In this document: one piece after another, positions 45,648 through 54,647 of the stretch
Numbering within the stretch: position 1 is the first letter of the stretch
Layout of the letters: the number at the start of each line of letters is the position of its first letter
From: R-RK-3 sp963834945
GTDB lineage: Bacteria; Pseudomonadota; Alphaproteobacteria; Rhizobiales; Rhodomicrobiaceae
Assembly: GCA_963834945.1 (NCBI GenBank)
Contig: CAWIDT010000001.1
Coordinates: 682,001-746,000 of the forward strand
DNA: 64,000 nt
Direction of reading: 5' to 3'
Translations under genes and position numbers: made by a program
The notes under the pieces: generated by a model
Told to the model about the DNA's origin: nothing
Database searches by the model: none
Seen by the model: only the letters and a program-made list of their open reading frames with translations

Positions 45648-47852
45648 ATGGCGGCGGACGAAACGGCAAAGACCAGCATCTCACAAACCATTGTCCTGTT
45701 CATATTGCCGGCCGGCATTCTGGGCTTTCTGGCGGTGGGGCTGTTCTTTGATTTTCTCGGCACGCAGGCAACCGAGATCGCCAAGCTGATCAACGAGATC
45801 GAGATCAAGTGCAAGAGCGATCTGCTGGGCGGTCTGGGAGTGCTGACGCCTACCGATCCCAATGCCGGCAGCTTCGTCACCTGCGCGCATTACCTGCCCA
45901 GGATCGGGATGTTTTTCGCGCTCCTCGCCATTTGGCTCATCGTTGCCAATCTGGTGACGCTGAAGCTGTTCGAGATCGTACGCCGCCGCGACGTGCGCTT
46001 CCTGATCGCCGCCGTGACCGGCATGCTGCTCCCCGCCATCATGCTCTATAAATATTGGAGCGTCATACCGGTGAGTTTGGGGCTTGGCGGCGGGTTTCCG
46101 GCGTTCACGGTGCTTGTCATCCTGGAGACCGCCGCGATCGAGGGCCTTTATGCCTACCGCTTTTTTAGATCGCCGGACCGCCCGCAATCCGCCGTACCGA
46201 TCGCCACTGTGTTCTTTGGCTCGATCGGCGTTTTTGTCGCGCTCTCCCTGCTATTCGCTTATTACCCGATTAATCTGTTCAATTATGTCGGCTCCACCAA
46301 CACCATCGTGCTGTATGCGCTGCTGGCTTACGGGTTCCTGGGCGGATTGTTCTATTACGGGCGGCAAACCGGCGTTCCCTTTGCGGGCATTCTGCTGATC
46401 TGGATAATCGTGATCGATGCGCTGGGCGTCACGCACGGCAATACGGTGCCGACGCGGGCGATTACGTCGACGCAGCCCAAGGGCGAGCAGCAGTTCCTCA
46501 GCTGGCTGGCTGCCCGGCGCGACAGCGCCGCCTTTGCCGGCAAGGAATACCCCGTCTATATCGTCGCTTCGGCAGGCGGCGGGATTTATGCCGGAATGCG
46601 GTCGGCCTATTTCCTGGATTTTCTGCAGAAGACGTGCCCGTCCTTCGCGCACCATATCTTCGCGATCAGTGGTGTCTCCGGCGGCGGCCTTGGCGCGCTC
46701 GCCTTCGCGTCGCAACAGCAAAGCCTTCAGCCGCGCGGCCTGATGCCCTGCGACCCGGCGGTGGAGCCCGAAGCCGTCGCGACGCCGCAGCCGACGCCGA
46801 TCCTCGACGATTTCTTCGCCAAGGACCTGCTGTCGACCATCCTTGGCGCCGGGCTGTTTCCGAATATGCTGCAGCGTGTCATTCCCTGGCCGATCCCTCC
46901 GCTCGACCGGGCGCAGGCGTTCCGTAAGGCGCTCGGCGAAAATTGGCGCGACGCGCTGAGGGCAGCCTCCAAACGCAACCCTCGGGCCATGCGGGCAGCG
47001 GTGCCTGGAGCGGCCGCAACCGGCTGTTCGAGACGCAATTATTTCGCCGCCTGCGAGATCGTCTCCTATTGGAACCCGGCGGCCGACGTTCCTATGCTGG
47101 TGTTCAATTCGACCGAAGTGGATACGGGAGCCCCGGTCGCATTGTCCAATCTGGACTCGCTTTATTACGCCAACAGCCTTGCCTCCAGAGGCAGCCCGAG
47201 CTTTGAGAGCCGCTCGATCAACCTGATCGACGCCGCCAGCCTGAGCGCGCGCTTTCCCATCGCCCTGCCCGCCGGGTTCCTTAGCGGCTTCGGCGGTCCG
47301 AAGAGCATTCGCCTTGTCGATGGCGGCTATTTCGACACCTCCGGGCTGACCATCGCGCAGGCCATCAAGACCGCCGTCGACGAGATCGCGCGCGCGCAAA
47401 ATCTGCCCGTCAAGGTGCGCGTCATCTATCTGGGCGAGACGGTGCCAAGCGTCTACAATCTGGTGGCCAGCAATATTCAGAAGGCCAACATGCCCGAATC
47501 GAGCGGCATCGAAGCCTTTCGAGGCGCCGAACTTACCGCGCATATCAAGGCGCTGTTGCAGGCGCGGGACCAGCAAAGCGCCGAAACGGTGCGCCGGGTG
47601 CTGCTGGCCGACCCGAGCGCGCTGAGCCTGCGTTGGATTTTGCCCTTCGCCGACGTCAAGGACCCGCCCTGCTCCGACATCCCGCTCGCCTGGTATCTCG
47701 CGCCATGCACGCTGCGCGTCCTGAAGGTCAAGCTGCAGGACGCGCTGGAGAATTCGGATGCGCTGCCGACGCTGCGCGCCGATCTGTCGCCGCAGTCACC
47801 GGAGCCTGCGCCGGCTCTGGCGGCTCCAGCGGCTCCGGCGGCTCCCCAATGA
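45648..47852 (+). CDS. Membrane-anchored patatin-like hydrolase
   Basis: This 734-residue protein couples seven or so N-terminal membrane helices (about 10-270, such as TIVLFILPAGILGFLAVGLF) to a patatin-type hydrolase domain. SAGGGIYAGM is the oxyanion region, GVSGGGLGAL carries the nucleophile Ser344, and LVDGGYFDTSG carries Asp558. An insertion with several cysteines lies around residue 460-480, and the C-terminus ends in a Pro/Ala repeat (PAPALAAPAAPAAP). ATG 45648 follows GGGGGAGAAG. It may act on membrane lipids. Confidence 0.82.
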   Translation: MAADETAKTSISQTIVLFILPAGILGFLAVGLFFDFLGTQATEIAKLINEIEIKCKSDLLGGLGVLTPTDPNAGSFVTCAHYLPRIGMFFALLAIWLIVANLVTLKLFEIVRRRDVRFLIAAVTGMLLPAIMLYKYWSVIPVSLGLGGGFPAFTVLVILETAAIEGLYAYRFFRSPDRPQSAVPIATVFFGSIGVFVALSLLFAYYPINLFNYVGSTNTIVLYALLAYGFLGGLFYYGRQTGVPFAGILLIWIIVIDALGVTHGNTVPTRAITSTQPKGEQQFLSWLAARRDSAAFAGKEYPVYIVASAGGGIYAGMRSAYFLDFLQKTCPSFAHHIFAISGVSGGGLGALAFASQQQSLQPRGLMPCDPAVEPEAVATPQPTPILDDFFAKDLLSTILGAGLFPNMLQRVIPWPIPPLDRAQAFRKALGENWRDALRAASKRNPRAMRAAVPGAAATGCSRRNYFAACEIVSYWNPAADVPMLVFNSTEVDTGAPVALSNLDSLYYANSLASRGSPSFESRSINLIDAASLSARFPIALPAGFLSGFGGPKSIRLVDGGYFDTSGLTIAQAIKTAVDEIARAQNLPVKVRVIYLGETVPSVYNLVASNIQKANMPESSGIEAFRGAELTAHIKALLQARDQQSAETVRRVLLADPSALSLRWILPFADVKDPPCSDIPLAWYLAPCTLRVLKVKLQDALENSDALPTLRADLSPQSPEPAPALAAPAAPAAPQ

Positions 47853-47952
47853 CGCCGCCGCCGGGACGGCGTCGCTGAGATTGTCGTCGCGTCGCGGGGC
47901 GGATTGAGCGCCATCGCGGGGGCGGCATTTGCCCCCGGCAACCGTGACCTGT

Positions 47953-48465
47953 CTATGGCGTATCGATCGATATGTCGTCGGCGCCCGGCGATCCGCCGCG
48001 CAGGATGGCGATGGCAGGGACATCCTTGATCACCGGAATTCCGAGGTCTCTCAGGATTTGCTCCGTCGCGGGCGTCGGCGCTTCCAACAGTGCGTCCACA
48101 AGATTCGCGCGATGGGAGCAGGCGGCGGGGTAATGACGTTTCCGGCCGCATTGCGAAGCTGCGTCCGGCGTCAGTTCGAAGCTGGCGCGGCGCAGGATGG
48201 ACGAAGAGATTTGCGCAACGCGGTGCTCGCCTGCGCGGTAGCGGGGGCGGGACGTGGCATAGCGCCTGACTCCAATGAGCGATGATCGCGCGTGGCCTCG
48301 CAGCGCGGCGTTTTTCCGGCGAAGCAGAGCGATCCTCGCGGGCCGAGCGGATGCGTCGATTGCAAGAGTTTGACGCGGTGCTGCAATCGCGGCGGATGCA
48401 GCGCCGAGCGCGATTGCCGCTGCAAGGCCGAAACACATCGTCCATATAAAGCGCTGCAACACCAT
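47953..48465 (-). CDS. Uncharacterised secreted protein downstream of the curli genes
   Basis: This 170-residue ORF has a signal peptide (MCFGLAAAIALGAASAAIAA). The mature part is Arg-rich (RPARIALLRRKNAALRG), with LRDLGIPVIKDVPAIAILRG near the end. AGGAG lies about ten bases before ATG 48465. It is the last gene of the curli cluster. It does not look like CsgC, CsgE or CsgH to me. It might be an assembly factor, but no homology supports that. Confidence 0.5.
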   Translation of the reverse strand: MVLQRFIWTMCFGLAAAIALGAASAAIAAPRQTLAIDASARPARIALLRRKNAALRGHARSSLIGVRRYATSRPRYRAGEHRVAQISSSILRRASFELTPDAASQCGRKRHYPAACSHRANLVDALLEAPTPATEQILRDLGIPVIKDVPAIAILRGGSPGADDISIDTP

Positions 48466-48521
48466 CGCACTCACACTCCTAAAAGCCCGAGGCGAGCAAT
48501 GCAGCGGCGGAATGGGCGCTG

Positions 48522-49226
48522 CTAAAACTGCTGGATGCTGATTCCGCCGCCAGACCCGTATTGCTCGACCGCAATCCCGCCAGCCGTGCCGGATTGTTGT
48601 ATATTCCAGCTATTGTTATCGCCGAATTGCTTAAGAACGGCTTTCTGATTGTCGTCGGATTGCTCGATCTTACCGCTATTGCCCGAACCGTTCTGCTCGA
48701 TGTCGGCGTCGCTGCCGCTTCCCTCCTGAGTGATTTCAGCATTGTTGCCATCGCCTTTTTGAGCAATGGATGCGGTGTTCTGCTGGTTTAAAACGCCGAG
48801 ATAATTCTGCAGGATTGATGCGCGGTTTGCATCGCCCTGCTGCGTGACGGAGGCGACATTTGCGCCGCCGGCGCCTTCCTGCTGGATGACAGCGTTATTT
48901 TGCGCGCCGATTTGCCCGATATCGGCGTCATTGTCGAGGCCGCTGCCGGTCTGGGAAAGCGTGGCGCTGTTGCCTGTGCCGTCCTGCATGATCGACGCGT
49001 GATTGGCACCGTCGGAACCGCTTTGCTCGATCCCGGCTTCGTTGTCGCTGCCTTTTTGGATGCTCTCGCCGTGATTGTTGGCGTGGTTGCCCTGCTGGTC
49101 GATCGTGGTCTGCTGCCGGTCGCCGATCTGCTCGATGGATGCGGCACTTTGATTGGACTCCGCAACGGCTTCGCCCGCCGCCGCCAGGGTAAACATGACC
49201 AATATCGAAAGAATGTAAGGCTTCAT
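48522..49226 (-). CDS. Curlin-repeat protein (CsgA/CsgB-like), 234 residues
   Basis: This secreted amyloid-type subunit has a signal peptide (ILSILVMFTLAAAGEAVA). Curlin repeats of the form I-x-Q-x-G-x-x-N-x-A follow, for example SIEQIGDRQQ, GIEQSGSDGANHASIMQ, DIGQIGAQNNAVIQQ and SIAQKGDGNNAEITQ: about ten half-repeats of 18-24 residues. It is longer than E. coli CsgA (151). It ends SGGGISIQQF. Whether it is the main subunit or the nucleator is unclear. Confidence 0.88.
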   Translation of the reverse strand: MKPYILSILVMFTLAAAGEAVAESNQSAASIEQIGDRQQTTIDQQGNHANNHGESIQKGSDNEAGIEQSGSDGANHASIMQDGTGNSATLSQTGSGLDNDADIGQIGAQNNAVIQQEGAGGANVASVTQQGDANRASILQNYLGVLNQQNTASIAQKGDGNNAEITQEGSGSDADIEQNGSGNSGKIEQSDDNQKAVLKQFGDNNSWNIQQSGTAGGIAVEQYGSGGGISIQQF

Positions 49227-49311
49227 TGCAAATCCCCGCGGGTTTGGGCTCTGGACGGCTCCGGCATATTGAGGTCAGCCCGGTGGGGCTGACCTCTGAA
49301 GTGTAGGTGGC

Positions 49312-49830
49312 TCAGTTCTGTACGACGTGAGCTATCAAGCCGCCACCCGACTGCGTGATCATCGAGCTGTTCATGCTGCCCATGCCGCCCTGGTCCACGG
49401 TGATCTCGTTCATGGTACCCATCCCATGCTGCTCGGTCGTCGAGTCGCTGATGTTGCCCGTACCGTTCTGGTTGACGATCGCCAAATCGCCGTCGCCGTC
49501 CTGGGTAATCATTGACGTGTTCGTCGTGCCGCCGGCGCCATGCTGGTCCAACTCCACGCTCTGGTTCGCACCATCCTGCTTGACGATGGAGCCGCTCGTG
49601 GTGTCTGTGCCGCCCTGGTGAATCTTGGCGTCGAGGTTGCTCCCCGTCACAACAAGACCCTGGTCGAGATCCGAAGTGCTCTTGTTTCCGCTGCCGTCCT
49701 GCGTGACTTTTGCCTTGATGCCAGTGCCGATCTGGTCGACATGTGACACGTTCACGTTGTCGTCGGCAAAGGCAGGCATTGAAACGGATAGAGCCAAAAG
49801 AGACGCGGCGAGGAACGAATATGTCTTCAT
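49312..49830 (-). CDS. Curlin-like repeat protein, 172 residues, Met-rich C-terminus
   Basis: It has a signal peptide (FLAASLLALSVSMPAFA), then degenerate curlin-type repeats: HVDQIGTGIKAKVTQDGSGN, VELDQHGAGGTTNTSMITQD, LAIVNQNGTGNISD. The last third is Met/Gly-rich (HGMGTMNEITVDQGGMGSMN). CGGAGA precedes the ATG. It sits between csgG and the longer curlin gene. Fewer Asn and more Thr/Met than usual suggest a specialised role such as nucleation or capping; this is inference. Confidence 0.82.
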   Translation of the reverse strand: MKTYSFLAASLLALSVSMPAFADDNVNVSHVDQIGTGIKAKVTQDGSGNKSTSDLDQGLVVTGSNLDAKIHQGGTDTTSGSIVKQDGANQSVELDQHGAGGTTNTSMITQDGDGDLAIVNQNGTGNISDSTTEQHGMGTMNEITVDQGGMGSMNSSMITQSGGGLIAHVVQN

Positions 49831-50035
49831 AATATTCTCCGTATTGTGATGGCCTGCATCAAAAAATGCGTGCCTGATGTGAGGGTCTCCTGACCCCTTC
49901 TGTTCTGAGAAGCGTTACTGAGAACTTGCTCCTCCTTCATCGCCCTCCGGCGGTGAATCTCCGCTTAAGGCCGCCATTGTTTTTGCGGCCCTTCCAAGCG
50001 CATTGCCGTCGACGAACCCGGTTTTCCGAGGAAAC

Positions 50036-51166
50036 TTATCGGCTGCTGATGCGGCGCCCGGATCGATCGGTGCTGGTCGGTTCGGAGGTTTCCGCGTCAC
50101 CGTTGGATGTGGTGGACGTGTCCCAAGGCGTCGCACGCGCCCTCGCGGCGGAACGGCGCGGCTCACTCTTGGTCTTCACGCCGGGCGCGGTTGCCGCGGT
50201 AGCCGCAGCCTCGTTCAGCGCCATTTTTACGGGCTCGGCGCGCGGCGCCTGAGCACTGGTTACCAGTTTGGTGTCGCCCGCCCGGTCAGCCGACGCCATT
50301 TCCTCAGCCTTATAGGCGTTGTACAGCTTGCTCTGTGCGGTCTTGTCCGCGAAGGACCACACATTGGTTTCGCTGCCCTCCAGCACCATGGCGTAGACCG
50401 CCTTCTCGATCGCCTGCTGCACGGCGATCTGATCGGGTTCGTTCTTGGTGAAGCCGCCTTCGGCCTCCAGGATCTTGTCCAGTGCGATATATTTGAAGAC
50501 GCTGCCTTGCAGGCCGATCGAGGCGATCGTTTTATGCGTCGTCACCGAGGCAAGCACCTGCCCGTTCTTGGTGCTGATGGCGCGCAAATAGATGGTAACC
50601 GTGTCGAGACGGTATTTGACGTCGCCGCCTATGCCGAGCAGCCGCGCGCCCAGGCCGCCGGTCTGCAGATTGCTGTCGAAGCCAATGATGCCGCCCTCGA
50701 AGATGATGCCCGCGAACAGCAGCGGCGGCAGCGCCTGCGGATTGACCTGCTTCTCGCCGAGATAGACCATGCGCATCTGGGTGATGATGCGGCGTTCCTT
50801 CAGCAGATTGTCGATCTTTTCGCGCTCGACGACAGTGAACCAGCTGCCATTGCCGACATCCTGCAACGCCTTGATCAGGACCGAGGTGCCGCCCTGCGTG
50901 ACGGCTTTCGATAAGGTTTGCGTTGTTTCGGAAGGTTTGAACTGGCCGGTCTGGTCGGTATAGTTGTAAACCGCGACGACGACTTTTTCCGACGGCGGCG
51001 GCAGGTCGCGCAGGCTTTGGTTGACTTCGGTGATCGGGTTCATGACCGGCGGCAGAATACCGGCCGAAAGCTGGTCCTTGGCCATCTCATTGGAACAGCC
51101 GGCGAGCCCGGACACGATTAATGCGGCGACGATGCCGCCGACAAGCTTACCAGCATTTTTCCGCAT
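50036..51166 (-). CDS. csgG: Curli secretion channel CsgG with C-terminal extension
   Basis: This is the outer-membrane lipoprotein pore for curli subunits. The lipobox VSGLAGC lies near residue 24 from ATG 51166 (MRKNAGK), which follows AGGGG; ATG 51193 is an alternative start. CsgG hallmarks include VVAVYNYTDQTGQFKPSE, WFTVVEREKIDNLLKERRII and GGIIGFDSN. E. coli CsgG has 277 residues; here about 90 extra residues follow LYNAYKAEEMASA, rich in Ala, Ser, Thr and Arg. High third-position GC supports that tail being coding in this frame. Confidence 0.92.
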   Translation of the reverse strand: MRKNAGKLVGGIVAALIVSGLAGCSNEMAKDQLSAGILPPVMNPITEVNQSLRDLPPPSEKVVVAVYNYTDQTGQFKPSETTQTLSKAVTQGGTSVLIKALQDVGNGSWFTVVEREKIDNLLKERRIITQMRMVYLGEKQVNPQALPPLLFAGIIFEGGIIGFDSNLQTGGLGARLLGIGGDVKYRLDTVTIYLRAISTKNGQVLASVTTHKTIASIGLQGSVFKYIALDKILEAEGGFTKNEPDQIAVQQAIEKAVYAMVLEGSETNVWSFADKTAQSKLYNAYKAEEMASADRAGDTKLVTSAQAPRAEPVKMALNEAAATAATAPGVKTKSEPRRSAARARATPWDTSTTSNGDAETSEPTSTDRSGRRISSR

Positions 51167-51268
51167 TCGCCGTCTTGCCCCTAAAGAATTCATGATATGA
51201 AAACCGCATGCTTCACGGGGAGAGCGCCCTTCGCCCCGGCCTGAAGAATGTTCGGCATGCCCCCCGCG

Positions 51269-51683
51269 CTAATGGAGCGTCGGGATGGAAATATTGGTGA
51301 CCTCTCCGGTACTGAAATCCGTGACGATCAGGCGAACCTCGGTGCCTGTATTGATAAAGCTGATTTGCTGATCATCGAAAACGACCGTGCCGCTCGGCTG
51401 CGCGTTCGCGTCCGAAGATGGCATCGGCGACCTGCGAAGCCAGCGATGAATAGAGACGCGATTCCAGCATGCTGAGAAAGCGCTCGGTGGTCGTCTGGCT
51501 CGACTGTGACGATCCGGTATCCTTGAACTGGTTTTGCGATGCCGCCAGCCCGGTGAGATGGTTGGAATTGAAAGGGTCGCCGCCGAAGGAAGGATTGACC
51601 GGCTTATACAGCAGATCCGCCGATGCTGGAGAGAAGCAGCCAGAAATAAGGATGAACGCGGTGGCATAGATGTGCCAAATCAT
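51269..51683 (-). CDS. csgF: Curli assembly factor CsgF, one +1 frameshift
   Basis: CsgF docks on the CsgG pore and helps surface nucleation. The signal peptide ends near SPASA, and the mature start LLYKPVNPSFGGDPFNSNHL is the classic CsgF opening. The frame breaks at about 51411. Removing one base joins SQVADAIFG to ANAQPSGTVVFDDQQISF, and the protein ends IVTDFSTGEVTNISIPTLH. The corrected length of 137 residues equals that of typical CsgF. It is the first gene of the curli cluster; csgE and csgD are absent. Confidence 0.9.
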
Positions 51684-51947
51684 GGTTTTTCTCTCCGAGA
51701 GGCCTAAAATAGGTTGCGACGCGGGCGCAAATATATTGGCACCAAAATGATGAAACGCGGATTTTGGCTCGTTAGAGTCTCAGGCGCCAATTCGAAATAT
51801 GGGATCGGCTCGGTCAAAACTATGCAATAAAGTGATAACTAGGCACTGGCTATCAGCCCCTATGCGGCCGGTCAATAGCAACTTAAGATTTTATTAATAC
51901 GATATATGCAACTTGTGATAGAAATGCATCATAGGTGATGCTCACAG

Positions 51948-52334
51948 CTAGCTGAGCTTCACATTCGCCATGATGATCAGCAAAAGGATCATCAGGACGT
52001 TGAGCTGCTCCGAAATCGAGGCGTGGCCGAGCGGCACGCGCTTTTGATATTCCCGTACGATTTTGGTGACCGGCTCGGCGGGGCGGGAAACGCCGGTGAC
52101 GGGCAGGCCTCTGATCCAGCGCCACAGGAACGCAAAGGCGTAGCGGACATAGCGCAGCATGGCCAGCGCGCCGAGATAGAAGCTGCGATAGCGCAGCACG
52201 AAGGCGATGTAGACGGCGATGCCGATCCACAGCAGCGTCGACAAGAGATCGCTGAGGATGAACCAGACAAAGCTCCACAGGATGCCGAAGATGAAGCTGA
52301 AAACGGTCCAGAGTATCGATAGAAAATCAGCCAT
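51948..52334 (-). CDS. Small membrane protein of unknown function
   Basis: This 128-residue protein (ATG 52334, MADFLSILW) has two or three hydrophobic segments: TVFSFIFGILWSFVWFIL, LLWIGIAVYIAFVL, and a C-terminal LNVLMILLLIIMA. The middle is basic (RYVRYAFAFLWRWIRG). I recognise no family. It lies between the curli and glucan clusters on the same strand. Confidence 0.6.
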   Translation of the reverse strand: MADFLSILWTVFSFIFGILWSFVWFILSDLLSTLLWIGIAVYIAFVLRYRSFYLGALAMLRYVRYAFAFLWRWIRGLPVTGVSRPAEPVTKIVREYQKRVPLGHASISEQLNVLMILLLIIMANVKLS

Positions 52335-52424
52335 TGACGGCATGTCCCCATCGGTGCGGCCCGAGGCTTAGATCAGCACCCCGCAAATCGGTGCGTGACG
52401 GCTACACCCGCGCGGCCGTGCCGC

Positions 52425-54634
52425 TCAACGCGGATCGGCAGCGTGAACGGCCGCGCCTTCACCCTTTTGAGCGGCGGACTGAATAAAGGGCAGGATCATC
52501 ACTTCCAGACGCGCCAGGCTTTCAGGATCGGAAAGCAGCGCGGCCTTTTCGTTCGGTTTCAGCAGGCGGAGCAACTCCGGCAGATCGGCGGAAATCTCCA
52601 GCTTGGCGCGCCCGACGGCAAGGCTGGGCGAAATCCGCGCCTCCCGGGTCACGGGCTGCAACTCGATGAGCTGCCGGTGCAGGTGACGCAGTTGCGGATC
52701 GCGCGCGAGCTGCGAAATCGCCTCGTGCTTGGAGAAATCGCGCGCCAGCATATCGCGAATGGCGCCGCGCCGAAATGCTGATCGGGGGCGGACTGCGTTC
52801 CTCGGGGATGACGAAGATGCCCAGCATCTTGAAGCGTTCGCCCCATGAGCGCTTTGCCGAGGCCGCCGAGAGCGGCCCGGACAAGCTCAGGCCCAGCGTT
52901 GCCGGCAGCACCCAAAGGAACAGCGGCAGCGACGCCATGAAGGTGAAAATCCCCAGCGCCGCTGCCCAGCATCATATGCAGCAGATGGTAGCGGATGGCC
53001 CAGCTCAGCGGCAGCGAGCCGTCGTCGCGCCGCTGCGGATTCCAGCCGCTGTCACGGCCGCGAATGATGTCGAAGATGGCGGCGGACTGCACGATCATCA
53101 TGACGTGGGCGAACAGCGAGGAGAGGATGGTCTCCATAACCACGCCGGACAACAGCCCCCACACGCCGCCGAAACCGCGCCGCCGTTCGTTGTTGAACAG
53201 CGCCGTCAGCAATCCGAAGAGCTTCGGCAGCAGCAGCAGGGCGAGCGTCCAGAACAAAAGGCTCATGGCGCGTTCGCTGTCCTGCATTGGCCAAGTCGGG
53301 AACAGCGTCTGATCGCCATCGAAATAGGTGGGCTTGAATGTCAGTTCCTGAACGGTCAGCGACAGCGCCGTGATCAGGAACAGCAGCCAGACCAGCGCCG
53401 AGACATAGGCCATGATGCCCATGCCCAGATGCACCCGGCTCATCGGGCGCAGGCCCTTGGCCGCCAGGATACGGGCATGCTGCAGATTGCCCTGGCACCA
53501 GCGCCGGTCGCGGGTGGCGAAATCGATAAGGCTCGGCGGGATCTCCTCATAGGAGCCGGCAAGTTCGGGCACCATGCAGACGCGCCAGCCGGCACGGCAC
53601 ATCAGCGCCGCCTCGACGAAATCATGGCTCAGGATCTGGCCGCCGAACGGAGGCGGACCTGGCAGGCGCGGCAGGCCGGCCAACTCCATGAAGGCGCGCA
53701 CCCGGATAATGGCGTTATGGCCCCAGAAATTGCCCGTGCCGCGATGCCAGAAGGCAAGGCCCGTCGCCATGATCGGTCCGTACACGCCGCCGGCAAATTG
53801 CTGCATCCGGGCAAACAGCGTGTTGCGCCCTATGGTGACGGGAACGGTCTGGATAAGACCGACGCCGGGCGAGCGGTCCATGCAATGCGCCATCTTGACC
53901 AGCGACATGCCGGTCATCAGGCTGTCGGCGTCCAGCACGATCATATAGTCGTAGGCCGGTCCCCAGCGGCGGCACCAGTCGGCGATATTGCCGGCCTTCT
54001 TGCCGGTATTGGTCGCGCGGCGCCGGTAATAGAGGCGCGGACCGCTGCCCGGGCGGGCGCGCGCTGCGTTGAAGGCAGCCTCCTCATGCACCCAGATATC
54101 GGGGTCGGTGGTGTCGGAGAGGATGAAGACGTCGAAGCATCTCGCCATGCCCGGAGGTCTCCAGCTCCTTCATGGTGGCGAGCGCCATGCCGAAGATCCG
54201 CTCCGGCTCCTCATTATAGGTGGCGATCAGTACGGCGGTGCGGCCATCCGGCAAAGCCTTCGCGCTCGGCATCGCTCGGGCACCTCGATAATGGAGCGCT
54301 TGATGCCGAGTGTGACGACCAGAAAGCCCGACAAAGCGGTCATGAATGACAGCGACAGCCAGGCGATGTTGATGACGAACAGCACCGATCAGCACGATTT
54401 CAAGCTGCGCGAAGCCGCCGAGCGAGAACACCAGGTATGAGTTCGCGCGTCAGATAGGCGGTCAGCAGCAACGCTCCGCCGAACACGAAGATCCGCCGAA
54501 AGACCGCGTTTAGGTCAAGACGGATTTTTGCGCCGGCTTGCCTGATCGAAGCGCCAGAGATCCTGCTGCGGAAATCGCTCACCGGACTTCTCGATCGGTA
54601 GGGGCGCCTCGAACGCCGTATTCATATCCTGCAT
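52425..54634 (-). CDS. opgH: Periplasmic glucan glucosyltransferase OpgH (MdoH), about seven frameshifts
   Basis: This inner-membrane GT2 enzyme makes the beta-glucan backbone of osmoregulated periplasmic glucans. Reconstruction starts at ATG 54634 (MQDMNTAFEAPLPIEK) and needs frame corrections near 54527, 54432, 54385, 54272, 54149, 52960 and 52772. All are +1 except 54272, which is -1 or +2. Key parts are VLIATYNEEPERIF, MIVLDADSLMTG, TGNFWGHNAIIR, SHDFVEAALMCRAGW and RDRRWCQGNLQH (QxxRW-type). About 735 residues result, normal for the family. It starts 13 bases after opgG. Confidence 0.88.
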
Positions 54635-54647
54635 CGGGTGTGCAACC

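Noticed and set aside
49915..50166. Alternative frame that could be the true CsgG C-terminus after a +1 shift
   Set aside because: Its third codon positions are only about half G/C, while the uninterrupted CsgG frame keeps high third-position GC to its stop at 50036.
52775..54349. 524-codon plus-strand open frame opposite opgH
   Set aside because: It is antisense to a clear glucosyltransferase, has His/Gln/Arg-rich low-complexity composition and no family motif. High GC removes stops from antisense frames.
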